64,000 bases of DNA. It comes from DASRDS01 sp035570055. GTDB taxonomy: Bacteria; Gemmatimonadota; Gemmatimonadetes; Gemmatimonadales; Gemmatimonadaceae. Both the position numbers and the translations under genes were made by a program. The stretch is taken from the NCBI GenBank assembly GCA_035570055.1, contig DATMLM010000069.1:62001-126000 (forward strand). Direction: 5' to 3'. The notes beneath the pieces are model-generated. The model searched no databases. It saw only the letters and a list, made by a program, of their open reading frames with translations, and was not told the DNA's origin. Below are positions 16,838 through 24,447 of the stretch, piece by piece (within the stretch, counting starts at the first letter, position 1; the number at the start of each line of letters is the position of its first letter).

Positions 16838-17207
16838 CCGCTCCCGGCAGGCGTTCGCCTTTCTCCTCGGCGCGACGCTGGTCGGCGGCGTGCTCGGGTT
16901 CACCGCCGATCGCTTAGTGGCGCGGGACCGGTGTCTCGTTTGGGGGGACGTCGCGGCTATGCGACGGGTGTTCGGCGACGAGCTCGATCTCAATGGCGAG
17001 CAGCGGGCGGCTGTCGACTCGATCCTCGATGCGAAGCACCGACAGATTGCGACGCTCGTCAAGCCCGTGCAGCCGCAGATCGATTCAGTGAGCAACCACG
17101 CGACGGATCTTATCCGGACGTTGCTCACGAACAACGATCAGCGGCGCACGTTCGACGAGATGCAAGCGCGCAATAAAGCGTCGCAGGCGAAGTACGACAC
17201 CAAGTAG
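16821..17207 (+). CDS. Periplasmic Spy/CpxP-like heavy-metal-sensor protein
   Basis: A 128-residue protein with an N-terminal transmembrane anchor or signal (AFAFLLGATLVGGVLGF) and a helical exported part: LDLNGEQRAAVDSILDAKHRQIATLV, shown here in part as LNGEQRAAVDSILDAKH, followed by long helices ending QRRTFDEMQA. This LT/LNxEQ-and-helical pattern is that of the CpxP/Spy/heavy-metal resistance group that senses or chaperones in the periplasm. It overlaps the preceding membrane protein by 17 bases and probably completes a three-gene sigma-factor operon as the stress sensor. Confidence 0.72.
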   Translation: MSTGTNRSRQAFAFLLGATLVGGVLGFTADRLVARDRCLVWGDVAAMRRVFGDELDLNGEQRAAVDSILDAKHRQIATLVKPVQPQIDSVSNHATDLIRTLLTNNDQRRTFDEMQARNKASQAKYDTK

Positions 17208-17243
17208 CGCCGCGAAGTACGCAGCGCCTGCGGCGACCGCGCT

Positions 17244-17861
17244 TCAGATCCTGTGAACGCCGTAGTCGATGATCTCGACCGGTCGCACACGGGGCCGCAT
17301 CTCCAACTTGATCTTTTGTAGGTCGCTCGGGAGTCGCTCGAGCCTGGGCATATCGAGGTGCATGTCTTCGAGCATCCGCCCGGCGCGAATCTGGGGCAGG
17401 TTCTCCATATCCCCGCCGAACATGACGTCGTCATCCATCGAGAGATCGGATGCCTTGACGGTCGTGACCTTCACCGTCTTGTACTGCCCGTTGTGATAGA
17501 CGCGAAGCTCGACAGGGTCGCCGGCTTTGACCTTTTGCACAGCGCGGGCGAGGCGGCGCGACATGAGGCCGCGCATCTCGGTATCGGTCGCGTCGGCCGC
17601 CGTCAGACGTAAGTCGATGCTGTTCGCCGAGGCGATCCGATCGCCTTCCTCGATGCCGGCTTTGTCCGCCGGACCATCGGTGGTCACGCCGATGACCAGG
17701 ACGCCAAGGGTGTCACGGACACTCCCGGATCGCGTCTCGACGCCGATCGCCGGGCCATCGCCCCGGTCTCGTCCGAGGTAGAAGACGTTCGCTTTCTGTG
17801 CCTGCGCAGCCAGTGGGAGGGGGGCTAAGATCAGGAGCGCGGCGGACAGGGCAGCACGCAC
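17244..17861 (-). CDS. Exported PDZ-domain protein
   Basis: A 205-residue protein with a signal peptide (AALSAALLILAPLPLAAQA). One PDZ domain spans about 40-125: it has the GVLVIGVTTDGPADKAGI strand-loop followed by EEGDRIASANSIDLRL, and closes with GDPVELRVYHNGQYKTVKV. No protease domain is attached, so it may be a stand-alone binding module in the periplasm or on a membrane. The C-terminal 70 residues (rich in Leu, Arg, Asp) are unrecognised. It converges on the Spy-like gene with a 36-base gap and diverges from the iron-exporter gene. Confidence 0.85.
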   Translation of the reverse strand: MRAALSAALLILAPLPLAAQAQKANVFYLGRDRGDGPAIGVETRSGSVRDTLGVLVIGVTTDGPADKAGIEEGDRIASANSIDLRLTAADATDTEMRGLMSRRLARAVQKVKAGDPVELRVYHNGQYKTVKVTTVKASDLSMDDDVMFGGDMENLPQIRAGRMLEDMHLDMPRLERLPSDLQKIKLEMRPRVRPVEIIDYGVHRI

Positions 17862-17928
17862 GGCGGGGTACCTCCGGAATTGGGGAATTTTATTGTTGGA
17901 CCCGGACCCGAGAGCCGGGGTTGCCTCT

Positions 17929-17949
17929 CATATTTCGGACATGTCCGAC
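17929..17949 (+). repeat. Direct repeat, left copy of the start-codon context
   Basis: This 21-base sequence (CATATTTCGG, then AC, then ATGTCCGAC) matches 18042-18062 at 19 of 21 positions. The right copy contains the real start codon and first codons of the iron-exporter gene. The left copy also contains a perfect 14-base palindrome, TCGGACATGTCCGA. The two copies are 113 bases apart and bracket the structured element. Confidence 0.75.
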
Positions 17950-18004
17950 GCCGCTCCGCGGCGCGTCGATGCAAGCGCTACCGCGCTTGCTCGACTGGTC
18001 GGTT
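17949..18004 (+). repeat. Structured repeat element, copy 1 (before the ferritin/VIT1 gene)
   Basis: Hairpin 1 is CGCCGC (17949-17954), loop TCC, GCGGCG (17958-17963). Hairpin 2 joins GTCGA (17965-17969) to TCGAC (17991-17995), with a one-base T bulge and an inner stem GCAAGCG (17971-17977) pairing with CGCTTGC (17984-17990). A third, weaker hairpin begins in the shared TGGTCGGTT tail (GGTT 18001-18004 with AACC 18020-18023). Copy 2 at 48030-48082 has the same outer sequences but a different, still complementary, inner stem. The element ends 49 bases before the start codon. Confidence 0.75.
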
Positions 18005-18041
18005 CGCCTCCGGGGGGCAAACCCCAACCCCCCAAACCTTC

Positions 18042-18062
18042 CATATTTCGGGAATGTCCGAC
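18042..18062 (+). repeat. Direct repeat, right copy overlapping the iron-exporter start codon
   Basis: The sequence CATATTTCGG, GA, ATGTCCGAC differs from 17929-17949 at two positions. It carries the ribosome-binding context and the ATG (18054) of the downstream gene. The duplication suggests either an insertion that copied its target or a local tandem duplication carrying the hairpins. Confidence 0.75.
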
Positions 18063-19163
18063 ATCCACACGTTCGAGCACCATTGGCAGGACGAGGCCGA
18101 CGCGGCGTATCTGTACCGGCTCTTAGCTGAGATCGAGAAGGACGCGGCCAAGCGGGATGTTTATGCCCGGCTGGCCGAGGTCGAAGACCGACACGTTGCG
18201 ATCTGGGGCAAGCTGCTGACTGAGCAGGGGCACCCGCCGCGGCCGTTCCAGCCGAGCACGCGGACGCGGATGTTGGCGAGGCTGGGGCGGATGATGGGGC
18301 CCGGGTTTCTGCTGCCGATGCTGCTCGAGGAGGAGGGGCGCGAGGTGAAAGGGTACCTCGACCTCCACCGGTCTACGGCCCAGGGCGCGCCGGGGAGTGG
18401 CGAGGCGCTACTCCTGGCGCGGGAGAGCGCGGACCATGCGTCGACGCTCGCCGGGCTGGCCGGGCGGAGCGCCGAGCCGTGGCACCGTACGGGTGCCGGC
18501 GGGCTGCTGCGCAATGTCGTGTATGGGTTCAACGACGGGCTCACGGCCAACTTCGGGCTCGTGGCCGGCGTCATCGGCGCCTCGGCCGCGCAGCAGCACT
18601 CGGCGGTCGTTGTCGCCGGTGTCGCCGGGCTCATCGCCGATGCGCTGTCGATGGGATCGAGTGGGTACCTGGCGGCGAAAAGCGAGCAGGAGGTGTACGC
18701 GCACGAGATCGCGATGGAGCGCGATGAGGTCGCGCTCATGCCCGAGGTCGAGCGCGACGAGTTGGCGCTCATTTATGAAGCGAAAGGCATGAGTCGCGAG
18801 GCGGCCGAATCGCTCGCGACGAATGTCATGGGCGATCCGCATCGCATGCTCCAAGAGCAAGTGCGGGAGGAGCTCAAGATCGGCGAGCCCGACATGTCGC
18901 CCATGCGCGAGGCTTGGGTGACCGGGCTCGCGACCGCGTTCGGGGCCATCATCCCCGTGGCCCCCTTCTTTTTCTGGTCTGGCGGCGCCGCCATCATCAC
19001 CGCGTTTACGCTCGCGATGCTATCTCATTTCTTAGTGGGAGCTGCGCGGTCCATCTTCACCGGGCGCGGGGTGTTCCGGTCCGGGCTCGACATGTTCGTC
19101 ATCGGCCTCGGGGTCGCCGTCGTCGGCTACTACGTCGGCAACTGGCTCGGGAAATTGTTGTAG
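18054..19163 (+). CDS. Ferritin-like/VIT1 fusion, MbfA-type membrane iron exporter
   Basis: A 369-residue fusion. Residues 1-135 are a rubrerythrin/ferritin-like four-helix domain with candidate di-iron ligands Glu14, the E44-x2-H47 motif and E124/H128. Residues about 145-369 are a VIT1/CCC1 transporter: GFNDGLTANFGLVAGVIGA is the first transmembrane helix, an MERDE-rich cytoplasmic metal-binding stretch follows, then three more helices. MbfA proteins of this architecture export iron and protect from peroxide. ATG 18054 begins the ferritin domain; the frame is open back to 17880 but that part spans the structured repeat and looks non-coding. Confidence 0.92.
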   Translation: MSDIHTFEHHWQDEADAAYLYRLLAEIEKDAAKRDVYARLAEVEDRHVAIWGKLLTEQGHPPRPFQPSTRTRMLARLGRMMGPGFLLPMLLEEEGREVKGYLDLHRSTAQGAPGSGEALLLARESADHASTLAGLAGRSAEPWHRTGAGGLLRNVVYGFNDGLTANFGLVAGVIGASAAQQHSAVVVAGVAGLIADALSMGSSGYLAAKSEQEVYAHEIAMERDEVALMPEVERDELALIYEAKGMSREAAESLATNVMGDPHRMLQEQVREELKIGEPDMSPMREAWVTGLATAFGAIIPVAPFFFWSGGAAIITAFTLAMLSHFLVGAARSIFTGRGVFRSGLDMFVIGLGVAVVGYYVGNWLGKLL

Positions 19164-19189
19164 ACAGGCGCTTCGCGCACTGCTTACAG

Positions 19190-21568
19190 CTACTTCACGA
19201 CGAGATTCAGCAAGCGATTCGCCACGAAGACGGGTTCCCGCGTTTTCGTCTTGCCGTCCAAGTGCCGAGCGATGTCGGGGTTAGCGCGCGCGAACGACTC
19301 GGTCGCTTCGGCCGTGAGACCAGGCTGCAGCATCAGCGTCGCCCGTGTCTTGCCATTGATCTGGATGACGTAGGGAATCTCGGCCGAGGCGATCAACGCC
19401 GGATCATACTTCGGCCAACCGGCGTCGAACACACTCCCCGTGTGCCCCAGCCGCTCCCACAGCTCTTCGGCGATGTGCGGCGCGAATGGCGAGGTGAGCT
19501 GCACCAACGGCTCGACCTCCGCGCGATGGGGATGGCGCTCGCCTTCGCGGAGTGTGTTCATGTACTCCATGAGCGCCGCGATCGCGGTGTTGTAGCCGAG
19601 TTTCGGAATGTCGTCGCCGACTTTCTTGATGGTGCGGTGGAGCCCCGACATGACGGCCGGGTCGGGCTCCCCGTCGGTCTTGTGGTCCGCGACTGATGAC
19701 CACAGGCGGTTCAGGTAGCGGTTGACGCCCGAGATGCTCGCATCGCGGAAGTCCCCGCCCTGCAGGTAATCGCCGAGGAACATCAAGTACATCCGGAACG
19801 TGTCGGCGCCCCAGGCGTTGATGTACTCGTCCGGATTGATGATGTTGCCTTTCGTCTTGGACATCTTGGCGCCGTCCTTGACGATCAGCCCGTGCGCTCG
19901 AAAGCGCGCGAACGGCTCCTCGAAGGAGAGATGTCCCAGATCGTGCAGCACCATTGTGATGAACCGCGAGTACATGAGGTGCAGCACGGCGTGCTCGTTG
20001 CCACCGATGTACGAGTTCACGGGCAGCCACTTTTTCGTCAGCGCCGGGTCGAACGGGACGTCGTCCCGATCCGTGCTCGGATAGCGCAGGAAGTACCAGC
20101 TGTTGTCGAGGAAGTTGTCCGAGACGTCGGTCTCACGGCGCGCTTCGCCGCCGCATTTTGGACACGCGACACGGTACCACTCTTCGTGGCGAGCCAGCGG
20201 GGACGTGCCGGAATCATCCGGACGGAAATCCTGGATGTACGGGAGGACGACCGGCAGGTCGCGCTCCGGCACCGGGACTATGCCGCATTTCGCGCAGTAG
20301 ATAATGGGGATGGGCGGGCCCCAGTAGCGCTGGCGCGAGATCGTCCAGTCGTGCAGGCGATAGTTCTCTACGCGCTTGGCTGCGCCCTTGTCCGCCAACC
20401 AATCGACTATACGGCCCTTCGCGTCTTCGACGCTCAGGCCGTTGAATTGGGCCGAGTTTACGAGCACCTCATCGTGCACGACTTCCAAGACCGGGATGTT
20501 GTGTGCCGAAGCAAAATCCAAATCCCGTTCGTCATGACCGGGCACGCCCATGATTGCACCGGTGCCATAGTCCATCAGGACGTAATCAGCCACCCAGATG
20601 GGAATCGGGACACCGGTGGCGGGGTTTGTGGCGAATGCGCCGGTGAACACGCCCGTCTTGTCTTTCGTGATCTTCCGGCTGACCACGTCCTGTTGGGCGG
20701 CACGCGCCAGGTACGAGTCGACGGCGGCGCGATGCTCCGGCGTCGGCAGCGTGCGCGCCAACGGGTGCTCTGGCGCCAGCACCAGATAGGTCGCGCCGAA
20801 GATCGTGTCCGGCCGCGTGGTGAACACGGTGATCCCCGGTGATTCAGGCGAATCAAACGTGAGCTCGGCCCCGCTCGACTTCCCGATCCAGTTGCGTTGG
20901 GCGGTCTTCGTCGACTCTGACCAATCGAGCCAGTCGAGATTTCTGAGCAGGCGCTCCGACATGCGCGAGATCGCGAAGAACCACTGGTCGAGGTACCGCT
21001 GCTCGACCGCCGTGCCGCAGCGCTCGCAGTGGCCATCGATGACCTGCTCGTTCGCCAACACCGTCTTGTCGGCCGGACACCAGTTGACCGCGCCCTGGGA
21101 TTTGTACGCCAGACCGGCTTTGTACAGCTGCAAGAAGATCCACTGGGTCCACTTGTAGTATCGCGGGTCGGTGGTGTCGACCTGGTACCGCCAGTCGACC
21201 ATGAGGCCCGTGCGGTCCAACTGCCGGCGGAAGTTGGCGATGTTCCGCGGGATCAGGACCGTCGGATGGACGCCGATTCTGAGCGCGTAGTTCTCGCTAT
21301 GGATCCCAAACGCGTCGTAGCCCAGCGGCTCGAACACCGTGTGCCCCTTGAGGCGCTGGTACCGCGCGTAGATATCGTTCCCGGTGAACGCGAAGAGATT
21401 CCCGACGTGCAAGCCTTCGGCTGACGGGTATGGGAACATCATGAGGGCGTAAAAAGGGTCCGCCCCCGCGTCCACATCCGTGTGATTCGTGCCCAGGTCG
21501 CGCCACCGGTCCTGCCACTTTCGCTCGATCGCGGCGGGCTGGTAGACGTCTGCCGATAGCCCCGTCAT
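19190..21568 (-). CDS. leuS: Leucyl-tRNA synthetase
   Basis: A 792-residue class I synthetase that charges tRNA-Leu. The catalytic domain has PYPSAEGLHVGN with HVGN at 54-57 replacing the usual HxGH, and KMSKT at 568-572 (KMSKS loop). The CP1 editing domain is present between them (TTRPDTIFGATYLVLAPEHP and GTGAIMGVPGHDERD with the editing Asp), as are zinc-ribbon cysteine pairs near CPADKT/CERCG. The C-terminal anticodon-binding and tRNA-binding parts end in LLNLVVK. ATG 21568 was preferred to the upstream in-frame GTG because it starts the conserved helix. It diverges from the next gene. Confidence 0.97.
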   Translation of the reverse strand: MTGLSADVYQPAAIERKWQDRWRDLGTNHTDVDAGADPFYALMMFPYPSAEGLHVGNLFAFTGNDIYARYQRLKGHTVFEPLGYDAFGIHSENYALRIGVHPTVLIPRNIANFRRQLDRTGLMVDWRYQVDTTDPRYYKWTQWIFLQLYKAGLAYKSQGAVNWCPADKTVLANEQVIDGHCERCGTAVEQRYLDQWFFAISRMSERLLRNLDWLDWSESTKTAQRNWIGKSSGAELTFDSPESPGITVFTTRPDTIFGATYLVLAPEHPLARTLPTPEHRAAVDSYLARAAQQDVVSRKITKDKTGVFTGAFATNPATGVPIPIWVADYVLMDYGTGAIMGVPGHDERDLDFASAHNIPVLEVVHDEVLVNSAQFNGLSVEDAKGRIVDWLADKGAAKRVENYRLHDWTISRQRYWGPPIPIIYCAKCGIVPVPERDLPVVLPYIQDFRPDDSGTSPLARHEEWYRVACPKCGGEARRETDVSDNFLDNSWYFLRYPSTDRDDVPFDPALTKKWLPVNSYIGGNEHAVLHLMYSRFITMVLHDLGHLSFEEPFARFRAHGLIVKDGAKMSKTKGNIINPDEYINAWGADTFRMYLMFLGDYLQGGDFRDASISGVNRYLNRLWSSVADHKTDGEPDPAVMSGLHRTIKKVGDDIPKLGYNTAIAALMEYMNTLREGERHPHRAEVEPLVQLTSPFAPHIAEELWERLGHTGSVFDAGWPKYDPALIASAEIPYVIQINGKTRATLMLQPGLTAEATESFARANPDIARHLDGKTKTREPVFVANRLLNLVVK

Positions 21569-21597
21569 AAGACCTAAAGTTACCTTTCCGCCCAAGC

Positions 21598-22668
21598 ATG
21601 CCGCCACGACGAAGAAAGCGCCTCGACCCGGCGTCCTTCAACCTCCCGGTTGAGCGGCTGCGTCTAGGGCATTCTACCGACAAGTCGGCCGCGCGTGTGC
21701 GCGAGATCTTGCTCGCTGAGGGTCGCTCCCCTCAGGTCTGTGTCCAGGTAAGCGCCGAGCGAACGTGCCTCATGGGTGGGACGGACGAGTCGATTGCGTT
21801 ACTGAAATTGTGCATCGACGACTGGGCGTCCGTCACCGTGCATTCGCTGTACGACGGCGATCGCGCGGAGGCCGGCGAGACCGTCATGACGATCGAGGGG
21901 CCGTATGAGCGGTTCGCGCACCTGGAGCCACTCGTCCTCGGCACGCTCGCGCGGCGGACGCGGGTGAGTACGAACGCGAGAGCTTTTGTGGACGCGGCAC
22001 GGCCCAAGCCGATCATGGCTTTCCCCGCACGGCACGACCATTGGCTGACGCAGACTGGCGACGTCCTCGCGGCCCACATTGCCGGGGCGCTCACTATCTC
22101 GGCCGATCCACCAATGCCGGTCCCGCGGGGTATGCCAGCCCTTGCTCTGGTGCCGCATGCGTTCATCGCGGCGTTCGGTGGTGACACGCCGTTGGCGGCC
22201 AAGACCTTCGCTCAGCACATTGACGCCGCGGTTCAGATCATAGTCCCCGTCGATTACGAGGACGACTCGGTGCGTACGGCGCTCGATGCCGCGCATGCGC
22301 TCGAGGCAGGTCGGCTGTGGGGCGTCCAGCTCGCCACGTCGGAGAACCTGGTTGATACATCCATCATCTCGGCGATGGGAGCATTCGACCCCACGGGGGT
22401 GAACCCGCAGCTCGTCTGGAATGTCCGGAACGCTCTCGACGGCGAGGGACTAGGTGAGATCAAGATCCTCGCGTCGAGCGGGTTTACGGTCGAGCGCATC
22501 CGGGCGTTCGAGGAGGAAGGCGTGCCGGTCGACGCCTACGGGATCGGGGCCGCTCTGCTGGCGGGGCGAACCGGATTCCGGGCGGCGCTCGTCAAGTTGG
22601 ACGGGCCGCTGCGGATGAGAGCAGGCAGTGAATCGCGGCCGAACCCTCGAATGGAACGGGTGCGATAA
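21598..22668 (+). CDS. Nicotinate phosphoribosyltransferase-like protein
   Basis: A 356-residue member of the nicotinate/quinolinate phosphoribosyltransferase fold, used in NAD salvage to couple nicotinate to PRPP. Seen are the N-terminal beta-sandwich (VQVSAERTCLMGG, YDGDRAEAGETVMTIEGPY), FAHLEPLVLGTLARRTRVSTNA with the R/H-rich active-site helix, and the phosphate-binding barrel end (EIKILASSGFTVERI, DAYGIGAALL). It is shorter than PncB and closer to the archaeal/NAPRT2-like form. It is divergent from leuS with a 29-base gap and overlaps the next start by one base (TAATG). Confidence 0.88.
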   Translation: MPPRRRKRLDPASFNLPVERLRLGHSTDKSAARVREILLAEGRSPQVCVQVSAERTCLMGGTDESIALLKLCIDDWASVTVHSLYDGDRAEAGETVMTIEGPYERFAHLEPLVLGTLARRTRVSTNARAFVDAARPKPIMAFPARHDHWLTQTGDVLAAHIAGALTISADPPMPVPRGMPALALVPHAFIAAFGGDTPLAAKTFAQHIDAAVQIIVPVDYEDDSVRTALDAAHALEAGRLWGVQLATSENLVDTSIISAMGAFDPTGVNPQLVWNVRNALDGEGLGEIKILASSGFTVERIRAFEEEGVPVDAYGIGAALLAGRTGFRAALVKLDGPLRMRAGSESRPNPRMERVR

Positions 22669-23033
22669 TGGCTGGCGCGAAGATGGATGGAGCGGGGATC
22701 GAGAAGATGAAGACGCTGGAGACGGCGCAGAGCCAGCTGCAGCGTGTGCATGGGCTCGTCGAGCAGTTCGCGATGGCGGTCAAGAATGACCAGCCGACGG
22801 CGATCTGGGGCGGGCAGATCCGCCGAGCCGGGTCGCCGCTGGTCGGACTCCTCAAGGGGCAGTTCGGGATGATCTCGGATCAGCTGGCCGCGATGATGGT
22901 CGTCGCGGGACGGACCGGGAGCGACAAAGTGCGTTTGCGGAGCCTTCGCGAGACCGTGGCGCAGGCGCGCACGGCGCTGGAGATAGCCGTCGCCAAGACC
23001 ATCGAGCTGCACACAGCCGAAGACGAGCACTGA
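22668..23033 (+). CDS. Small helical protein of unknown function
   Basis: A 121-residue, almost entirely helical protein (ETAQSQLQRVHGLVEQFAMA, then RLRSLRETVAQARTALEIAVAKTIELH). No signal peptide, membrane span or known motif is visible. The ATG shares one base with the stop of the nicotinate phosphoribosyltransferase-like gene, so the two are probably co-translated. It might be a partner of that enzyme or of the cell envelope, but nothing in the sequence decides this. It precedes the oxidase cluster by about 80 bases, which contain no clear promoter. Confidence 0.7.
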   Translation: MAGAKMDGAGIEKMKTLETAQSQLQRVHGLVEQFAMAVKNDQPTAIWGGQIRRAGSPLVGLLKGQFGMISDQLAAMMVVAGRTGSDKVRLRSLRETVAQARTALEIAVAKTIELHTAEDEH

Positions 23034-23115
23034 GTAGCGACATGGTGACAGGGGGGCGCGGGACTGATTAGTTTGTTGGCGGCACGTGGCACGGGTGGAC
23101 CTCCTCTCCTTTCTC

Positions 23116-24432
23116 ATGCGTTCATTCTCAGGTAAGCGCTGGTGGCTGGCGACGTTGGCGATTGGCGTCGTTGGGCTCGCAGCATGCGGCGTCGATCAGT
23201 ACCCCAACACGACGTTCGCGCCGCACAGCGAATTCGGCCGGGAAATCGACCACATCTGGAACATCCTGCTCTATTTGGGCATCGCGGTGTTCATTCTCGT
23301 CGAGTCCCTGCTGGTCTACACGATCATCCGGTATCGGCACCGCGATGGCGGCCCGGAGCCCGAGCATGTGCACGGCAACACGGCGCTCGAGATTACGTGG
23401 ACCGCGATACCCGCGGTGATCTTGGCGCTCATCGCCGTGCCCACCGTGAAGACCATCTTCTCGACGCAGGCGAAGGCCGAGGCCAGTGCGTTGCAGGTCG
23501 AGGTGTATGGGCACCAGTGGTGGTGGGAGTTTCGGTATCCGCAGTACAACGTCGTGACCGCGAACGAGCTGTATCTGCCGAATGGGCGAAAGGTGAACTT
23601 CGCGCTGCGCACCGTTGATGTGCTGCACAGCTTCTGGATACCGCAGCTCGGTGGGAAGCGGGACGTCATCTCGAATCACACGAACTATCTGTGGTTTACG
23701 CCGGATTCCAATCTCGGCGAGCAGGCTTGGAATGGGACGTGTAACGAATACTGCGGATCATCGCATGCGGAGATGCGGTTCCGGGTGTTCACTGTGCCGC
23801 CGGCCGACTTCGAGAGTTGGGCTCGGCATCAGGCTGGGGCGGCCGTCTACCCCATCGCGAATAGCACAGCGCCTTCGGCGACTGCTCCCGGTGCACCGGC
23901 AGCTCCTGCTAAGACCAGCGATGCATCAGGTTCGGGGTCACTTGTGCGTCCTGTTGCCGAGGTGCACGGTCAGCCGGCGCAGCCGGCTGCTGTGCAGGTG
24001 CCAGTGGATACGGGCTACGTGTTCCCGAAAGACAAGCTGCCGCCGAACTTCACGCCCGAGACGCCGCTGCCGACGGAAGAGACGTTCGACATGAGCATCA
24101 AGGGCGACCCGGTCGCGGGCTTCAAGACGTACAGCAGTCAGGCGTGCATCGGCTGCCACACGGTCAAGGGCAATCCGGCATCGGTCGGCATTGTCGGCCC
24201 GAACCTGACGCACGTCGGGTCGCGCTACACGATCGCGGCGGCGCTCTACCCGAACGACACGCAGCATCTGCGTTACTGGGTCAAGAACACGCACATGGAC
24301 AAGCCCGATGTGCTCATGCCCGTCCTGGGCAAAGGTCAGATGGACCCACAGACGGGCCACGTGTCGCCGCTGGGTACGCTGACGGACCAGCAGATCGCCG
24401 ACATCGTGGCGTATCTGCAGGAACTCAAGTAG
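23116..24432 (+). CDS. ctaC: Cytochrome c oxidase subunit II with fused cytochrome c (caa3 type)
   Basis: A 438-residue subunit that receives electrons from cytochrome c and passes them to subunit I. The signal peptide ends in GLAAC, so it is likely a lipoprotein with Cys24. Two transmembrane helices follow. The CuA site is complete: C209, E211, C213, H217, M220, in CNEYCGSSHAEM. A Pro/Ala-rich linker leads to a fused cytochrome c domain with CIGCH (C344, C347, H348) and a distal Met in MPVLGKGQM. ATG 23116 directly precedes the signal sequence; GTG 23086 is the alternative. It heads the ctaCDEFG cluster. Confidence 0.96.
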   Translation: MRSFSGKRWWLATLAIGVVGLAACGVDQYPNTTFAPHSEFGREIDHIWNILLYLGIAVFILVESLLVYTIIRYRHRDGGPEPEHVHGNTALEITWTAIPAVILALIAVPTVKTIFSTQAKAEASALQVEVYGHQWWWEFRYPQYNVVTANELYLPNGRKVNFALRTVDVLHSFWIPQLGGKRDVISNHTNYLWFTPDSNLGEQAWNGTCNEYCGSSHAEMRFRVFTVPPADFESWARHQAGAAVYPIANSTAPSATAPGAPAAPAKTSDASGSGSLVRPVAEVHGQPAQPAAVQVPVDTGYVFPKDKLPPNFTPETPLPTEETFDMSIKGDPVAGFKTYSSQACIGCHTVKGNPASVGIVGPNLTHVGSRYTIAAALYPNDTQHLRYWVKNTHMDKPDVLMPVLGKGQMDPQTGHVSPLGTLTDQQIADIVAYLQELK

Positions 24433-24447
24433 GAGACTAAGGCAGAT

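Noticed and set aside
17880..18053. In-frame N-terminal extension of the ferritin/VIT1 gene
   Set aside because: The frame is open but translates the hairpin repeat and a C-rich stretch, and the ferritin domain begins exactly at ATG 18054.
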